Positions 42,301 to 56,300 of a stretch of DNA of 64,000 bases are shown in pieces; the stretch's first letter is position 1, and each line of letters opens with the position of its first letter. The notes beneath the pieces are model-generated. The model was not told the DNA's origin. It worked only from the letters and a program-made list of their open reading frames with translations, and searched no databases. Source of the DNA: Lepidonotus clava (Eukaryota > Annelida > Polychaeta > Phyllodocida > Polynoidae); assembly GCA_936440205.1 (NCBI GenBank), contig OW387139.1, positions 40,140,378 to 40,204,377 of the forward strand, given 5' to 3'. A program made the position numbers and the translations under genes.

Positions 42301-44300
42301 ATTGAACCTATTTCTCGCTGAAAGTTTGGCATTTATTACCATTATACTGTAAATATTTACAAACACACCATTTGTAATACATCTGAAAACCAGTGGAGAC
42401 ACTGATGATTATAACGAAATAAAATTTTAAAAAAAAGTAATTTATCTTCTCGCCTCCAGGGGGAGAACCGGTACATTGAGTCGCTCTGTCAGACGCTAGT
42501 CTCACCTGCTGAGCTGGTGACTGTGCTCAACAACCGTAACATCGCCATGACGACCAAAGTGGGCTTTGCCCGCTACTTCATCTGGGCCTACCTGAGGACG
42601 GCCAGGAACGCCATCGAGAGCGGGGTGGATGAGCTGCCCCACAGCCCGTAAGTTAATTTTGTTATGTACTTCACAGCTAGAATAAATATGTGTAGAGTGA
42701 TTAGAAATGACAAGGTATAACAGGTGATTGGTTTAGACATTAATGAATAGGATTGTTTATTTCATCCTCCTAGTTATATCGACTCTAAAAGTTAAAATCT
42801 GCTGTGAAGTGTATCGGATGATTGTTGGAATGCAAATGACCAATGCTTATGTGATGCAGAGTAATATAGTGGAGTGGCAACAAATCTGCGTAACCAAGGA
42901 TATGGGCTGATGACATCATCGCCGGTCCCGAAATAATAATTTTGCTTTAGGTATCACTAAACAAAATAACACTTTTTTTTGCTGCGGTCGCATATTCTGT
43001 TACAGTGAGATAAAAAGTACAGCCACCAAAGCCTGTGCTCTGTTTTGTATAAAATCAGAGAGGCAGAAATTTGGTGTTTTGTGTGGCCTTGTTCCTTATA
43101 TGGATCCCGTTTGTGACAATTATCTCTTGATAGGCCTGGGGATTTGACACTAGTCAGTCACTGTTGTCACTTGCCTTCTCATTCGATGTCTACCAGTCGG
43201 GATGACTGGCCCAAAGGCCTGTGGGGATTGGCCATGTACCCTGATTGATAAGTCCTTTATCCTGCCCTACCTGTCTGTCGTTCCGACAGGTTTTCCTGAT
43301 CTCCTTACCTTCTTGTTAACTGTAAAAGTGATGGGGAATATTAGCCCCAAGTCAAGAGGATGTCGACTGACCCCTGCCTCGCTCATTTCTATATACTACT
43401 TACGTGAAAATCGGAGCGTTCATTTCTATATACTACTTACATGAAAATTGGAGCGTTCATTTCTATATACTACTTACCTGAAAATCGGAGCGTTCATTTC
43501 TATATACTACTTACCTGAAAATCGGAGCGTTCATTTCTATATACTACTTACATGAAAATCGGAGCGTTCATTTCTATATACTACTTACGTGAAAATTGGA
43601 GCGTTCATTTCTACTAACGTGAAAATCGGAGACTATTTGGTTGTAGAGTTGTTGAGTTATCGACAATTTAACATAATATTGCTGATAATTGGACGATGAA
43701 ATTTAGAATGTCCATGTAAATACATGTAACAAAGAGCGAGGTATACAACAAGTTTCCAGCTCACGGTACTCATGAATACTGAACATGTTCTTCCAGCTAC
43801 AAAATCTGAGCAGGGGGTTACTAAAGCAAATACAATGTATTGCTCACTGGCGTTCGTTTTCACTCACTTGATTGGTAATGGGTATAGTTTTGGTTAGAGT
43901 TTATGTAAGAGTCGTATATTGTATTACAATATTATACTTCACTTTTATCATTTCAGAGGCATATGGAAACATATCAAAATCTTGTACACAATGATGAGTA
44001 AGGCTAACACCGAAACGGCCAAAGCAAAGCAAGCTGCTAAAGAGGAGTTGGCTATGAAGAAGTAAGTCAAATTATTGAAACAATGGAAACCAACACTACT
44101 AGTTTGTTTCACCAAATATATGGCTTTGAGGAAATACGTCAATTATTGAAACAATGAAACACAACACATTTAATTGCTTTATAACATTGAATTTCTGACT
44201 TTGAAGAAGTAGGTCTTACTCTTCTTTTTTTTATTGATCAAAACATCATAACATACAATTATGTGTTTTTCAAGATGTTGTAAATAATGTCAATACAAGT

Positions 44301-44355
<55 letters not shown>

Positions 44356-47300
44356 AATATTCATCCATACAAACTCATCGTTTTATACTATAGTTCATTT
44401 TTGGTTTCCTTATTCTGAACATCATACGGCATTGGTTTCCAACAAGAATAAGCTCTTTTGAATGGTATATAGAATATACCATGTCATAAATGTCATCAGT
44501 GAAAATCAAACAAATGCAGGCTTAAGGAAGCGGTGCATTAACTTTACCTACCATTTCAGAGCGGAAACCTCCAAGCCGTCAGTACTTGCTGGCCTGATGA
44601 GCGTCAGTAAGAACGTGGCCAAGGCCCCCCTCCTGGCTGCCGCCTCCAAGGCGGGAGAGTTTGAGTCAGTCGTCCTCTACATGGTGAAAGCCGGCTTCCT
44701 CCTGCTCCAGGTGGGGTTTTAATTCAATTACAAATCATTATAGCAAAGATAGTACAAAGGAAAGACTAAAGACTGTATTATGTTTCACCGTAACGTCCTC
44801 GATAGTGGCCGTCTATGAGAATCCATGCAAACTGTTATAACGCTCCGTCACTTTCGCCATTTTTGTGATGCCATCACTATTATGTTTACGTTTCGAAAAG
44901 GGTAGAAAAAGACAGCCTATTGTTTTGTTATCTGGTTGCACGGACTCTCTCAGGGGGCACCATTGATGACGACGTCACAAACAGCATGTACGCAACTGTC
45001 CGAGTTTCATATCTTAGTGAAGCTATACTATTTTTGATTATAGTCACTATATGAAATGATAAAAGTCCAACCTCAACTGTTCCGACGCAGCATCTTTTGG
45101 GAAAAGCAGGTACCGTGATGGCGTGAACGTACACATTTTGCGTCTATTACGCCTCCAAGAATAAGTAATGTAATGCCCGTTTTTGCTAAGGACAATTTAG
45201 CCCTTTTTCTGTGTTTTTAAAGTATGGAACAAAGTACCTTTTATTCATACAATTGAATGCTATGCAATATGAAATATATTGTAAAATTCGTTATATTTTG
45301 TTATATTTCAGACGTTCTTCAGTCGCTTCTACCAGGACGACCGGGAAAACTACCCAGAGGAACATGAGATCTTGAAAAAAGTGGCCTCAGCCACTCTGGT
45401 AAGGGAACAAGGGTTGCAGAGGATCAGAACCCCTTGCTTAGACTAGACCAAACTATAGAAAACTAATATTTCAATATATATATATAATGAGGACATTTTG
45501 CATTACATATTATAGGCCCTATGCATGAGTTTTGGAGGAATTATTTGTAATTGTATTTCTTATATTTCCTTTAGCAATGACTCATTACTAGAATTAGACA
45601 TAAAGTTATTGGATTATTACTTTATTGAGTTACTACATGATAAAATGAAAAAATGAAATTATGTAGCCTAGAGCAGCGTCGTATTTTACAGTTGCATAGA
45701 TTAATATATATGTATAGTAAGAATCTTTGCAAATTAAAGGTTGGTAATAGAACAACAAGACAAAGTAATAAAAAGGTCTTTATTGTTCCACCAAAAATCA
45801 CGACGCAATACAAAAATTCTACATTTTATAGAGGGACTAGCTACTGGAACAAATCTTGATGTAAATATTCAAAACGCTATAAACGTTGATGTATTTATGC
45901 AACATGTCAAACCTATGTACAAAAAATATAGGGATTTACTGTAATATTACATATTGTGGAACTGTACTTATTGTCACCCATGACGATGTATTACCTCTTT
46001 AGTAATTTATCATTATATGTCATATAACGATCAACTATTATAATTATGTGGTTAAGTTCTTTGCTTATTATAATTATATTCATTCCTCTCCATTATTATA
46101 AATATGTTCACCATATAATACTCTGAAAAACAGAGGTGACTCTGATGCCTATTATGAAAATAATAATAATAAAAAAAAATTACTAACGTTCTCCCTGTCT
46201 CTTCCCGGTAGAAATTCGTGGAGCTTGCTGGGGAGTTCGCGTCCACCGACGACGAGCTGACCGTCATGGTCGAGTGCATCGAGTCTCTGGCCTTCAGTGT
46301 CCGTGTCTCGAAAATGGTAAGTTACCTTCATTAGTTTAACTGCTTCTTCTGTAATAATAAGTGTGTTGTTTAACCTATAACCCTTTTACTGCTGAATATT
46401 ATGTCATTCTACAGTTCACAATTACTGAGATATTGGCCAAAATATAAAGATTAGTCAAATTCCCCTCTGTCAAAACCGCATTGTGGCTGGTGCAAATTAC
46501 AGTAAGCATTCACAAATTATAATACCAGGCCCTGGAAAAGATCTGCAATGAAACCAACCTCAAGGGAACGGTGAAGAAAATCCGCGAAAGGGTAGCAGAG
46601 GTAAGTAATAGCAAAACATTTTCTTCTGTCTGACCACAAAATCTGATTTGCAGGCAAACATATAGCCAAATACAGACACATTACTGTTGATAGATATAGT
46701 AACGGAACTAAATATTACACAAACACCATCTTTATAGCTGATATTGTAGGATTATTATCATACGTTTTGAAGGAATTCTCATATCATATGTTAGCATTAT
46801 TATATGCGCGTTGTAGAATGCAGCCGTTGATCAATAACAACAAGTAGATTATTGTAGAATTTAACTGCCAAAATGTATCCGTTCACAATGCTGAGGCTTT
46901 TTCATCACAACACAAAATAATTACCACACGCAGTGTACATTGCAGCCATTGTTAGGCCTATAGAACATAACTGCACTACAGATGTTACAATATAACATGA
47001 AAATGCACCATAGTCAGCGACCCATGTACATACTCAATGTTGTATCAGTCAAGCCACTGCACTTTGATAATGTTTGGGCAGTGATTTGAAAACTTACTGC
47101 TATCAAACATAAAAGAATGGACTTCACAAAAAGACATTATTTTACTGAAATGGTCCATACATACTTATACATACATTATCATAAAACATATTACCGTTTT
47201 TATTACGTTTTTATTACGCTGGGATCGAGCTTTTGTCTCTTCCTCTCTATGTCTCATGGTCATTTTTGCAATTCCATGCTGCCTTATCATAAGGTTATGT

Positions 47301-50300
47301 ATAGTATATATGAATATAGATGAATTTCATTCTATATTATTTTGTTGTATTCTGTATAGTTACACAGCAAACAATCGGTCAGTTGAATGCTGTTTTTTTA
47401 TTCAACCCTGTTCGACATAATGAAAGTTGCTTTTGCATGACTTTGTTTAAGCATTGACCATTGTTGAGTTAAATTTGATAATGTTTTTAAACATCGTTTT
47501 TCCTTCTGTTTCCTCTAAATCGTTGATTTTCCTGCATGTTCAATTAAAGTTATCTATTGATACATTTATGATACTTACATTTAATACCTAGTGCACGTAT
47601 GCATATATTCATTTCTATCACATCATTTAGCGAAAAATAAATAATAAAGAACTTCTAAGAGTTATTTTCACATTAACCTTAAAATTTGTAAGATTTAGGC
47701 ACATACACTTGGCAATTGTGACCAAGTCGGCCGACGTACTTGCATTACAATCGGCCAACTCTACTAGAATAATCTGCCAATTTGAGCACCTATTCAAATC
47801 AAACATGTACATTTCAATATTGCATACTGATTGGTGAATTGATTTTGATGCAAATATTAGCTGATTACCCTGGTAGAATTGGCCTATCTTAGCGCCGATT
47901 TCCGGTCGATTTGGTCAAAATCGCCTGGTGTGTGTTGCTTTAAACAGGAACACTTAAGAATAAACACAGCTCAGTGGCCCATTCAAAACACATTCAAATA
48001 CATCATTTCAGATGCCATTATACCATGCTAAACATTATGTAAATTATTACAGACACATTTTAAATGCTATCCTTCATTACAAACATGCGCTACTTTATAT
48101 TTTTCTGAAAAAGAACATCTTATTACAGTTTTGATACTATTTCCTATCAAGCAATACAGGAATAAGAAATAAAAAAAAACTCGCCTTCTGTCTATTACTT
48201 AAAGATAAATATTACTTGTCATTTTGAAATATTCCAGAAAGACGTGAGTACATTCAAAGTATAATTATAAGGAAAAGATGATACGAGATAATATTCAGTG
48301 ACATCCATTTCAGTTGTACATGAATCGCATACGCTGATGCTATTGCCCTAAATACTATTTGTAATATTACATGGTAATATGAGCTTATGCAACTGGACAG
48401 CGAGTCCAGAATTGACAAAATCCTCCTGCACATAATCTGTGGACTAATTGTTTCTATGAAAAGAGCTGCAGCAAGATCTAGCTACTTGTAGGCCTACTGG
48501 AATTGGGTTTTAAAAAAGAAACAAAAATATACCCCGAAAATTAATGATTATGTGAGCAGTACATTACGTTCTTTTCGTTCTGACAAAATATCCTTCTATC
48601 TCCTTCTTTTTCTTGAAATTACAAAACTGTGAAACACTTCCGAACACATTGAATGTACAATTGAACACCTACAAAAATAGTGTCACAAAAGGAAATATAT
48701 TGGACATCAAAACTCTATACCCATCAGTGTTTCAGCTCTAACCTTCATATTGTCTTTTTTCTTGAAAATCACCAATACAGCGAAACGCGAACAAAATCAG
48801 AGAGGTAACGCTTTGATGCCAGAAATGTTATTTGTATAGCTAGTGTGGCTATCGTGTCATCAATGTAGTTAACATATTTAACCCATTAAAAATGTAGAGT
48901 AATCGTACCAAAGGTGGTCCACGTTCACTATGCCAGCAATGTTCTTCTTCACTTCACGATGGTTAAGCCTATATTCCACATGGCGATTTTGCTGCCGATT
49001 TTAGAAATCGGCAGGGGAAATACAGGTTTACCATAGACGTGTTTTATTTATCATTAGACAGGTTATTTTTCTGTTTCAAATGTTATATAGGATGTAAGGT
49101 TCCATGCAATAATTTTGGGGAATGAATACAGACAAATACAAAATCAGCCAGTGGAATTCAGGCTTTAGATATACACAGGTTTCTTTTGCTTCACGCCACA
49201 TGGGAATATCAAAAGTATTATATTCAAATCAATCTCCATATTGATTACTACATCAATCATGTATCAATTAAATATTGTCTCTTCGAATTGCCTTATCTAA
49301 AACAGAAGAACATATTGATATTATTTGCATTTCCGATCATAGACAGTTCGATACAGACAAAATAGATTCATACAAAATTTAATGCAAAATTTCATTGAGA
49401 TGCTTGCATATCAAAGGGTTAATTAAAGCATTATGAAGACATAACCAATTCTGCTGGGATATTTCTTACAATTATTTAGAAAATTGAATTGAAATCCTAA
49501 GTTCAACACGACTTGTTTAAAATCATTTCAACATTTCCAATTTCAAAGTACCTGTTCTAAAACATGTATTCACAAAGAAAGCCTACTTGAAGGAGAAGAA
49601 GACTATAACATGTGTGTAAATCTTACAACTGCACTACCCGAGGGGTGTTCCAAAATTATTATTCATCCTAAATATTGTCAGAAAACATTCCTTATAGGGT
49701 TGGTTTAGGCCTAGATCATCCTACATTGGGGTAACGAATAAAATAGCAATCTTCAATAAGTAGTCCTGGAATTTTGTTTAGGGTTTTCATATATCAGGTG
49801 TTATCTGATGAATCTAGATGTTGCATTCTACATAAAACCATAATGTAATTATCATATGCAGGAGAAAGTAAATTTGGAACACCCCTTCGCCCCACTCCCT
49901 TGCCAACCCAGCCTGACCCATACAATACCAAGCGCGGCTATATGTACTCCGTGAAAAAAGGCCATGAATGACCTCTGACTTTTGTAAATGGGGCAATTAG
50001 GGCACACAGAAGGTCATGGAGGGATCTTGTAAAAGTGACCTTTCCAGAATCTAAAGGTCACATGAAAGACTGTCTTGTAAAAGTCTTGTAAAGGTGACCT
50101 TTGTGTTGTCTTAAGTGTACCTTAATGGCCCTTTTTACAAAGTTTGGATTCATTACAGCTCAAATTCCGCGCAGTGAAATGCACAGCACAATGACCCTAC
50201 TTGGCAGGCTATGTACATAGCAAGGAGGGTATTTTCCATTGGTTCTATTGGAGTATGTGCAAAATTGATGATTGTTTAAACTGTCTCAAAGACAAAAGAA

Positions 50301-53300
50301 AGGAGTTAAACATGTAGTTGACGTTTATGTAGTAAGAATTGAACATGATTTAGAATATTTCATACGTTCTTCCCTACCGTGTCAATGTCCAATAACGAGT
50401 TTTGTTTTCATAGATTAATGCAAAAGTATGCTTTACTCCAATAGGCACCATATGTTTGTCATACCCCTAGCCTAGCCTTAGCTATTGGCCACTTTATACC
50501 TTGACTGTTGTTCAACGTATACACGTTCGCATATCTATAGATAGTGCTTTTAATGTATGTTTCAAAACACCGTTTTTGTGAACAAATTGCCGCGCGCTAA
50601 TTGAAATTCTGTGTATTGTGAGTTACTGATGGTTATTCATTTGACAATTATTATGTAAAATTAATAGCATGTATATATGTGAAAATGTTAACACAAGTTT
50701 GAGCATTCAGTGATCTACCTTTCAATTGTTTGAAATTTGAGTGCAACCTACTTTATTTGCTAGTCTTTTCAGAATGCTAACAAGAAGTAGAGAAGTTACT
50801 AACTTAGTATATTTATCATTATAAGGATAGTTATTGAGAAGTATCTGCTAGTCTTTACAGAATATTAACAAGAAGTAGAGAAATTACTGACTTAGTATAT
50901 CTTTTATTATAAGGATAGTTATTAATACGTATATATGTATACATATATATTATATATATATATTCATATACACACAATAAACATTGCACTTCTTTGTGCA
51001 ACTGTTCGAAGAATCTGTTTGTAATAAGAAACCATGGCCAAATAATAGACAAAAACTGTAGAGCTAAAGATGCTGAATGGCTATTTATCCCAACGACCAT
51101 CGTTACGAAATGGCAAATATTTGTGATATATATGGTTGATGTAGCTTAATTCTACTTATCAGTTTATTTCACAGTTTTTCTAGGTATCCTCCCTAAAGAT
51201 CGTGATTTATAATTGAACATTCAATTGACGATATACAAAGTCAAAACCTATAATACTAGACTTCTATGAATATCGATATGCTGTACATTATGGCATACTA
51301 ACAGAAAGACACCGAGGCCATCAGGCTAAGGCCAAATCTTGGAGCACTGTAAAATATGCAGAAAAGAAATTACAATTTCTAATGAAGTTTTTTATTTTCA
51401 ATTTCTATAATCATAATCTTATTAAAAGCAATGACATATTATATTAAAATCCTATAACCGAAGGTCAACTTTGAGAGCAAAAACACACTTTTTAGTAGAG
51501 AATAATGATATATTTGTTTCTTAGAGGGCGAAAATGGTCAGCACTGAAGAGATGGAACTCAACTCTAAGATGCACAACTTTGGGAATAACCTGGCCACCT
51601 ATCTCGAGAACCAGAACACCTTATCAGCACAGATAAGGGTCAGAGGAAAGAGGGCCGGAGCACGTGCGTAAAAACATATGATATTAATAATGAAAATATC
51701 TCAAGATTATAACCATATCCAATTCCCCTCTCCCTCCCTACCACCCCTTTCCACCACCTTTTCCTAAATACCCCACCTCCTCAATGTCAAAGCACCACTA
51801 GACAACCATTGGTTGGGCAGGGGCCTCACTGTCTATCAGGCAATTAAAGTAAAAAAAAAGAGAAAATATTCCATATTGTTTTCATTTTATGGCCGACAGC
51901 GATTTCCTGGAAACATGGTCATATGTCATACAACATTTTCATAACCTATGAGTGAAAAAGAAATAATTACATATATATTAATCAGTTATATGAGGTTGAA
52001 CCATGATAAGGCAGAAATATCCCAAACACGAATCCTATGCTCAAACATAAATCAATGGGCACGTTGAGAAGCTAAGTTGACACTGATTTGATGTATAAAT
52101 CCGCATAATCACATCGTCTCTCATGTTAGCCTTCATCCCGGAGGACTTGGAGGTGAAGTTCCCATTGGGCAGCGAGTTCCAGATCCACGTGAAGAGTTTC
52201 ACTCAGGGATTGCCCCCTCATCAGCGGATCCACAGCATCATTGACCACCTCGAGTAAGTATAGAATAGGGCGGATACTGGACTTTATATTGGCGGATCTC
52301 AGAACTCCCATTGGCGAATTGGGGAGTTCCGATTGGCGAATCGAGGAGTTCCGATTGATGGATCCTGGAAGTCCCATTGACAGATCCTCGAGGTCCCTTT
52401 GGCGAATCCTCGAGGTCCTATTGGAGGATCCCGGAATTCCCATAGGCGAATCTTGGAGGTCGAATTAAGCAGTTAAGGATCCCAAAGGTTCCATTGGTGG
52501 ATCCCAGAGTTTCCATTGGTGGATCCTAGAGGTTAAATCTGCAGATCCTGGGGGTCTCATTGGCGAATCCACGAGGTCCCATTGGCGCATCCAGAACTTT
52601 AAAAAGTGTATAGTGTGCTATGTGACATAATTTCTGATATACTATCTTAAGGAGAAAGTTGTAATTAAAAATGTTTACGGATAAAAAGGTATGCGCTTAA
52701 CGTCAGACATTGGGTCTTAATCGTTGTCCTCTCAGGTTAAATGACGTAAGCAAATGTACTGATGTATCCTTTCTCAATTCTTTAGATCAAGGTTATGTTC
52801 TTAGGACCTTCAATTATTGTGAAATACAAGTCAAAAAGTGTACCGACGTTTTTGTTTGAATTGGATCCGACTGATTTGTTCAAAATGAACTTCACATAAT
52901 AAGATACACTTACCACACCCACCACTCACAAAACATATATGCACAAATCCTCCATAATGATGTATGCCTTGTAAAATTATCATTGATTAGGATTGCTGCG
53001 AAGAACGTCAAGAATGCCAACTTTGTACCAGAAGAAGAACTCGACATCCGTTCACTCCAGATTCTGCGCGGTCTGATCTACAACAAATACGTCACCCTGC
53101 CAGACAACTGGACCAACAACCCCAACAAATTCAAAAGGTAAATCACCTTAATGCCTGTATTCCACATTCCCGTAATCCATCCCGGCGATTTAAAATGAAT
53201 TGTTTCTAAAATATGGCATGAAACCATATATCATCAAAACATGCGAGAGAAAATTATAAAACTTTTTCAATGATATACAAGAGACGGATTTACAAGTCTG

Positions 53301-56300
53301 TGTTGCCATGCACTACCACACAAAGTGTCAGTTACACTTAGAAGTTGCCAACAGTAACCTGCATAATAACCCTGGTTTGCATAGCAACCGGGTAGTGACA
53401 TCATCAAAAATTGATGTGACTCAGGTGATGTTGTGCCCCAGGGATAAACGACAGTGTGTAGTTTCCCTGGTGATCCAAAAAGATGGAATTGGTACACAGT
53501 TTAGATTTTAATGTTGGTATTTGGTTGTTTCCAATGATATATAATTACAGCATGTCTATAATAATGTAACCCTAATTTCTTATACCATTTTTGCTTTGGT
53601 GGCCTGTACTGATATATTGAGATTGTGTGGGGGCAGAGGGGGTTATGCAAGGCGGCCAGGGCTGGACTCCTCCCTTCACCCTGTGGTAATCACCAAAAAA
53701 GTAATAGTCACCAAAAAATAATCACTTGACCACATCTACACCAAAGTCTATATTATTTTCTATATCCCCCTCTCTCTACTAGGGCCCTGGATGAGATCAA
53801 GGCTCTTCAAGATGCCTACCTGGATTATGACATAGTCCGTAAGATCCTGCCCCTGCTTGACCGCCGGGTAACAGTCGCCATGGAGGTCCTCAGTCTGATT
53901 GACCTGCTCCTTTTCAACTCCAACAAACGCATGCAGGTAAGTCATAGTTACATTTTTATTAATTTTACAAAAAAAATAAAGAAGTAATATATGTCGTCTA
54001 TAAGACAAGAAACCCATGTTATGGTAGCAATTATACCGATGAATATGTAGGCTGTTGCAAACAGATTTGACAGTTCAATTTCTTTGCCCTATGTCCTCAC
54101 TGTCTGGCTTGATCAAAACCATTTGAGGTCTGGCCACGGGCTGACTATTTGATGCATTCTAGGAGTGCCTGGTGACATAATAGAAACAAATCTTTTCCTA
54201 ATGGCCAGTCCTAACATCTTATAAAGGTGAGGTAGTTGATGCAGTTGTAGAGTGCAAATAAGTATTACATGTAATTTTGCTTTTCCTTCTAAAGGCTGTA
54301 TGCCACTAGATGACTTTGACCTTTGATAATTTGGTTATTTTATAGCTTTTCTCCAGTGATATGACAAAAGCCTATACATCTTACATATACCTTTACCGAT
54401 TGTATTTTTGAGTGGTCACCCATCAGTATGCCATATAGAAACACATCTATTTGATTAGGCTGAACACAAATGAAACAATAATATCTTTACACAGTACAAT
54501 AAGAGAAAGAGAACCCAAGGTTGAGAAACAGCATACTTATTAATGACAGTACCATGACAAAAAGAACCGTTTCAGGCATAGTACAATGTACCAATATTTG
54601 CAACAACAGCATTTACAAAAATATAAAGCAGAGAACAGAATCGCATATGGTTTCATATAACTATCCAATTGTTGAACATTTTACAATAGCTCTAAACCAG
54701 TAATCCATTGCATGTTCTAAAATGTTGTTGTGTTGGTAAAGCAGAAGTTCTACATTTTACACTTGTATATTGATATTTCGTGGATTTAACATTCTTTAGG
54801 CTGCCACATGATACCCCAATCATTTTTATAGTAAATGTTCCACTTCTTTCCTCGAAGTTTGATTGAAATAAGAATAAGAAAAGAAATATTATGTCACCTT
54901 GGGGACAACACTTTCTGGTATCGTGAGTCATTTTCAAAATGATTATTGAAAAAATTTGTTCATGGTCGCCTCCCTGGTTAAATGTTCTCATGAGTCTTTA
55001 CAATACCACACTGTAAGATAAATTTACTTTATTAAGATAAACTATTTTCTTTTGGTTTCTCACTGCATGTACATATACTAACTATACATTAGTTTTTATC
55101 ATCTACTATATCTACTTCATAAATGCTGTTTAACCATGTAGAACTGTAGAACATTGACATAACCTGATAACATTGTACATATATCTTTATACAACTAAAC
55201 TGCATGGTAAGTGAAGTCCAGGGACTATTTTTGGAACTAAGTAGGCTAGCCAGGTGAAATTTGATTAGTGTCTCATCACTAAAATAATAATATCTTCGTC
55301 TAACAATCCTTTAGTTTGCAATAACATCAGAACATTTTGGGAGATGTAAGATCTCAACAAATGAGACCCAGATCAAATTTTACATGACTAGACTGATTAG
55401 TTATATGGCTCCAGGACAATGATTAAGACTTTGCTCCAAGCTATTGAGTTCAGAGTGTACGTAGTTCGACTCAAAAACCTCTGCAAATCTTCCGTGTAAT
55501 AACCATAAACCCTCCTTGAAATACTTAAACCAAAGCTACCCAATTTGATGTAGAATATGTCGCTTATACAATGCTACAAAGGAGAAAATTTAATTTTTAA
55601 CTTGTGTTTCTCTGAACCGGGGTACCTCCCTTACCGCACTTAACTAATGGAGGAAGCTGTATATCAGATTTCCGATGTGGGTCCTTGTTCATTTTGTTAT
55701 TCATGTTCAACCAGGAAGTTGTGTACTAGAAAAAAAAACCTTTCATTTAATAATCTATACACCTGGAGTTGATGCACTTACAAAGATTGATAGATTTTGA
55801 GCACAAAGTTAACATGTATCACTTTTTGCTTCCCTTAAGTGAGTTCACTTCTCAAGTTGGGACCGTATCTGTATAAATGTTATCATAATTATATCCCAGT
55901 AGCGTCAGAGTTTCTTGCACATTTACAGTTGCATTCAGGGGGGAGCTCCAGTTCAACTTATATGCAATCCAAGTGTCAGGTATGGTTGCCGTAAGGACTT
56001 TAAAGTTTAAAGTGCTTTGGCATTTATTGTGAGCTTATCAATGCTTACTAATAGCTGAATTGTGATCTGATCTGAAATGCTACAAAGTTCAAACCATTTT
56101 TGATAATTCATTTCATCAATTGTTAATTGATTTTCATTTCGCATCCGCTTCGCATGTTTTATATATATTCTGAACAAATAGAAATATGAACTAGTTTACT
56201 TACAATTAGCTTCAATATGATAACCATGATATTAATTCTACACACTGAATTAAAACTGAGCTTGCGTTTATAAGCTCGCATATATCAGTAACACAATCAC

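Larger units (their letters stand above)
40561..42459. other. Intron 36 (1.9 kb)
   Basis: Largely made of retroposons: the SINE at 40867 and the minus-strand LINE tail to about 41700. Between them ACTAAGTTAAGT recurs about four times at roughly 55-bp spacing (41150-41325). Confidence 0.7.
46601..51524. other. Introns 42-44 (4.9 kb with two tiny exons)
   Basis: AT-rich, no separate gene. Holds three MITEs (47697, 48963, 49639), a repeat at 50015-50140 shared in part with 24505-24600, and two near-identical stretches, 50758-50845 and 50850-50930 (CTTTTCAGAATGCTAACAAG type), as a local tandem duplication. Confidence 0.6.

Noticed and set aside
43383-43630. CRISPR-like regular repeats
   Set aside because: The units are directly adjacent with no unique spacers, and the DNA is animal.
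52126-52443. 105-codon minus-strand frame
   Set aside because: It spans the antisense of exon 46 and the 22-bp satellite, so the open frame is a repeat effect.
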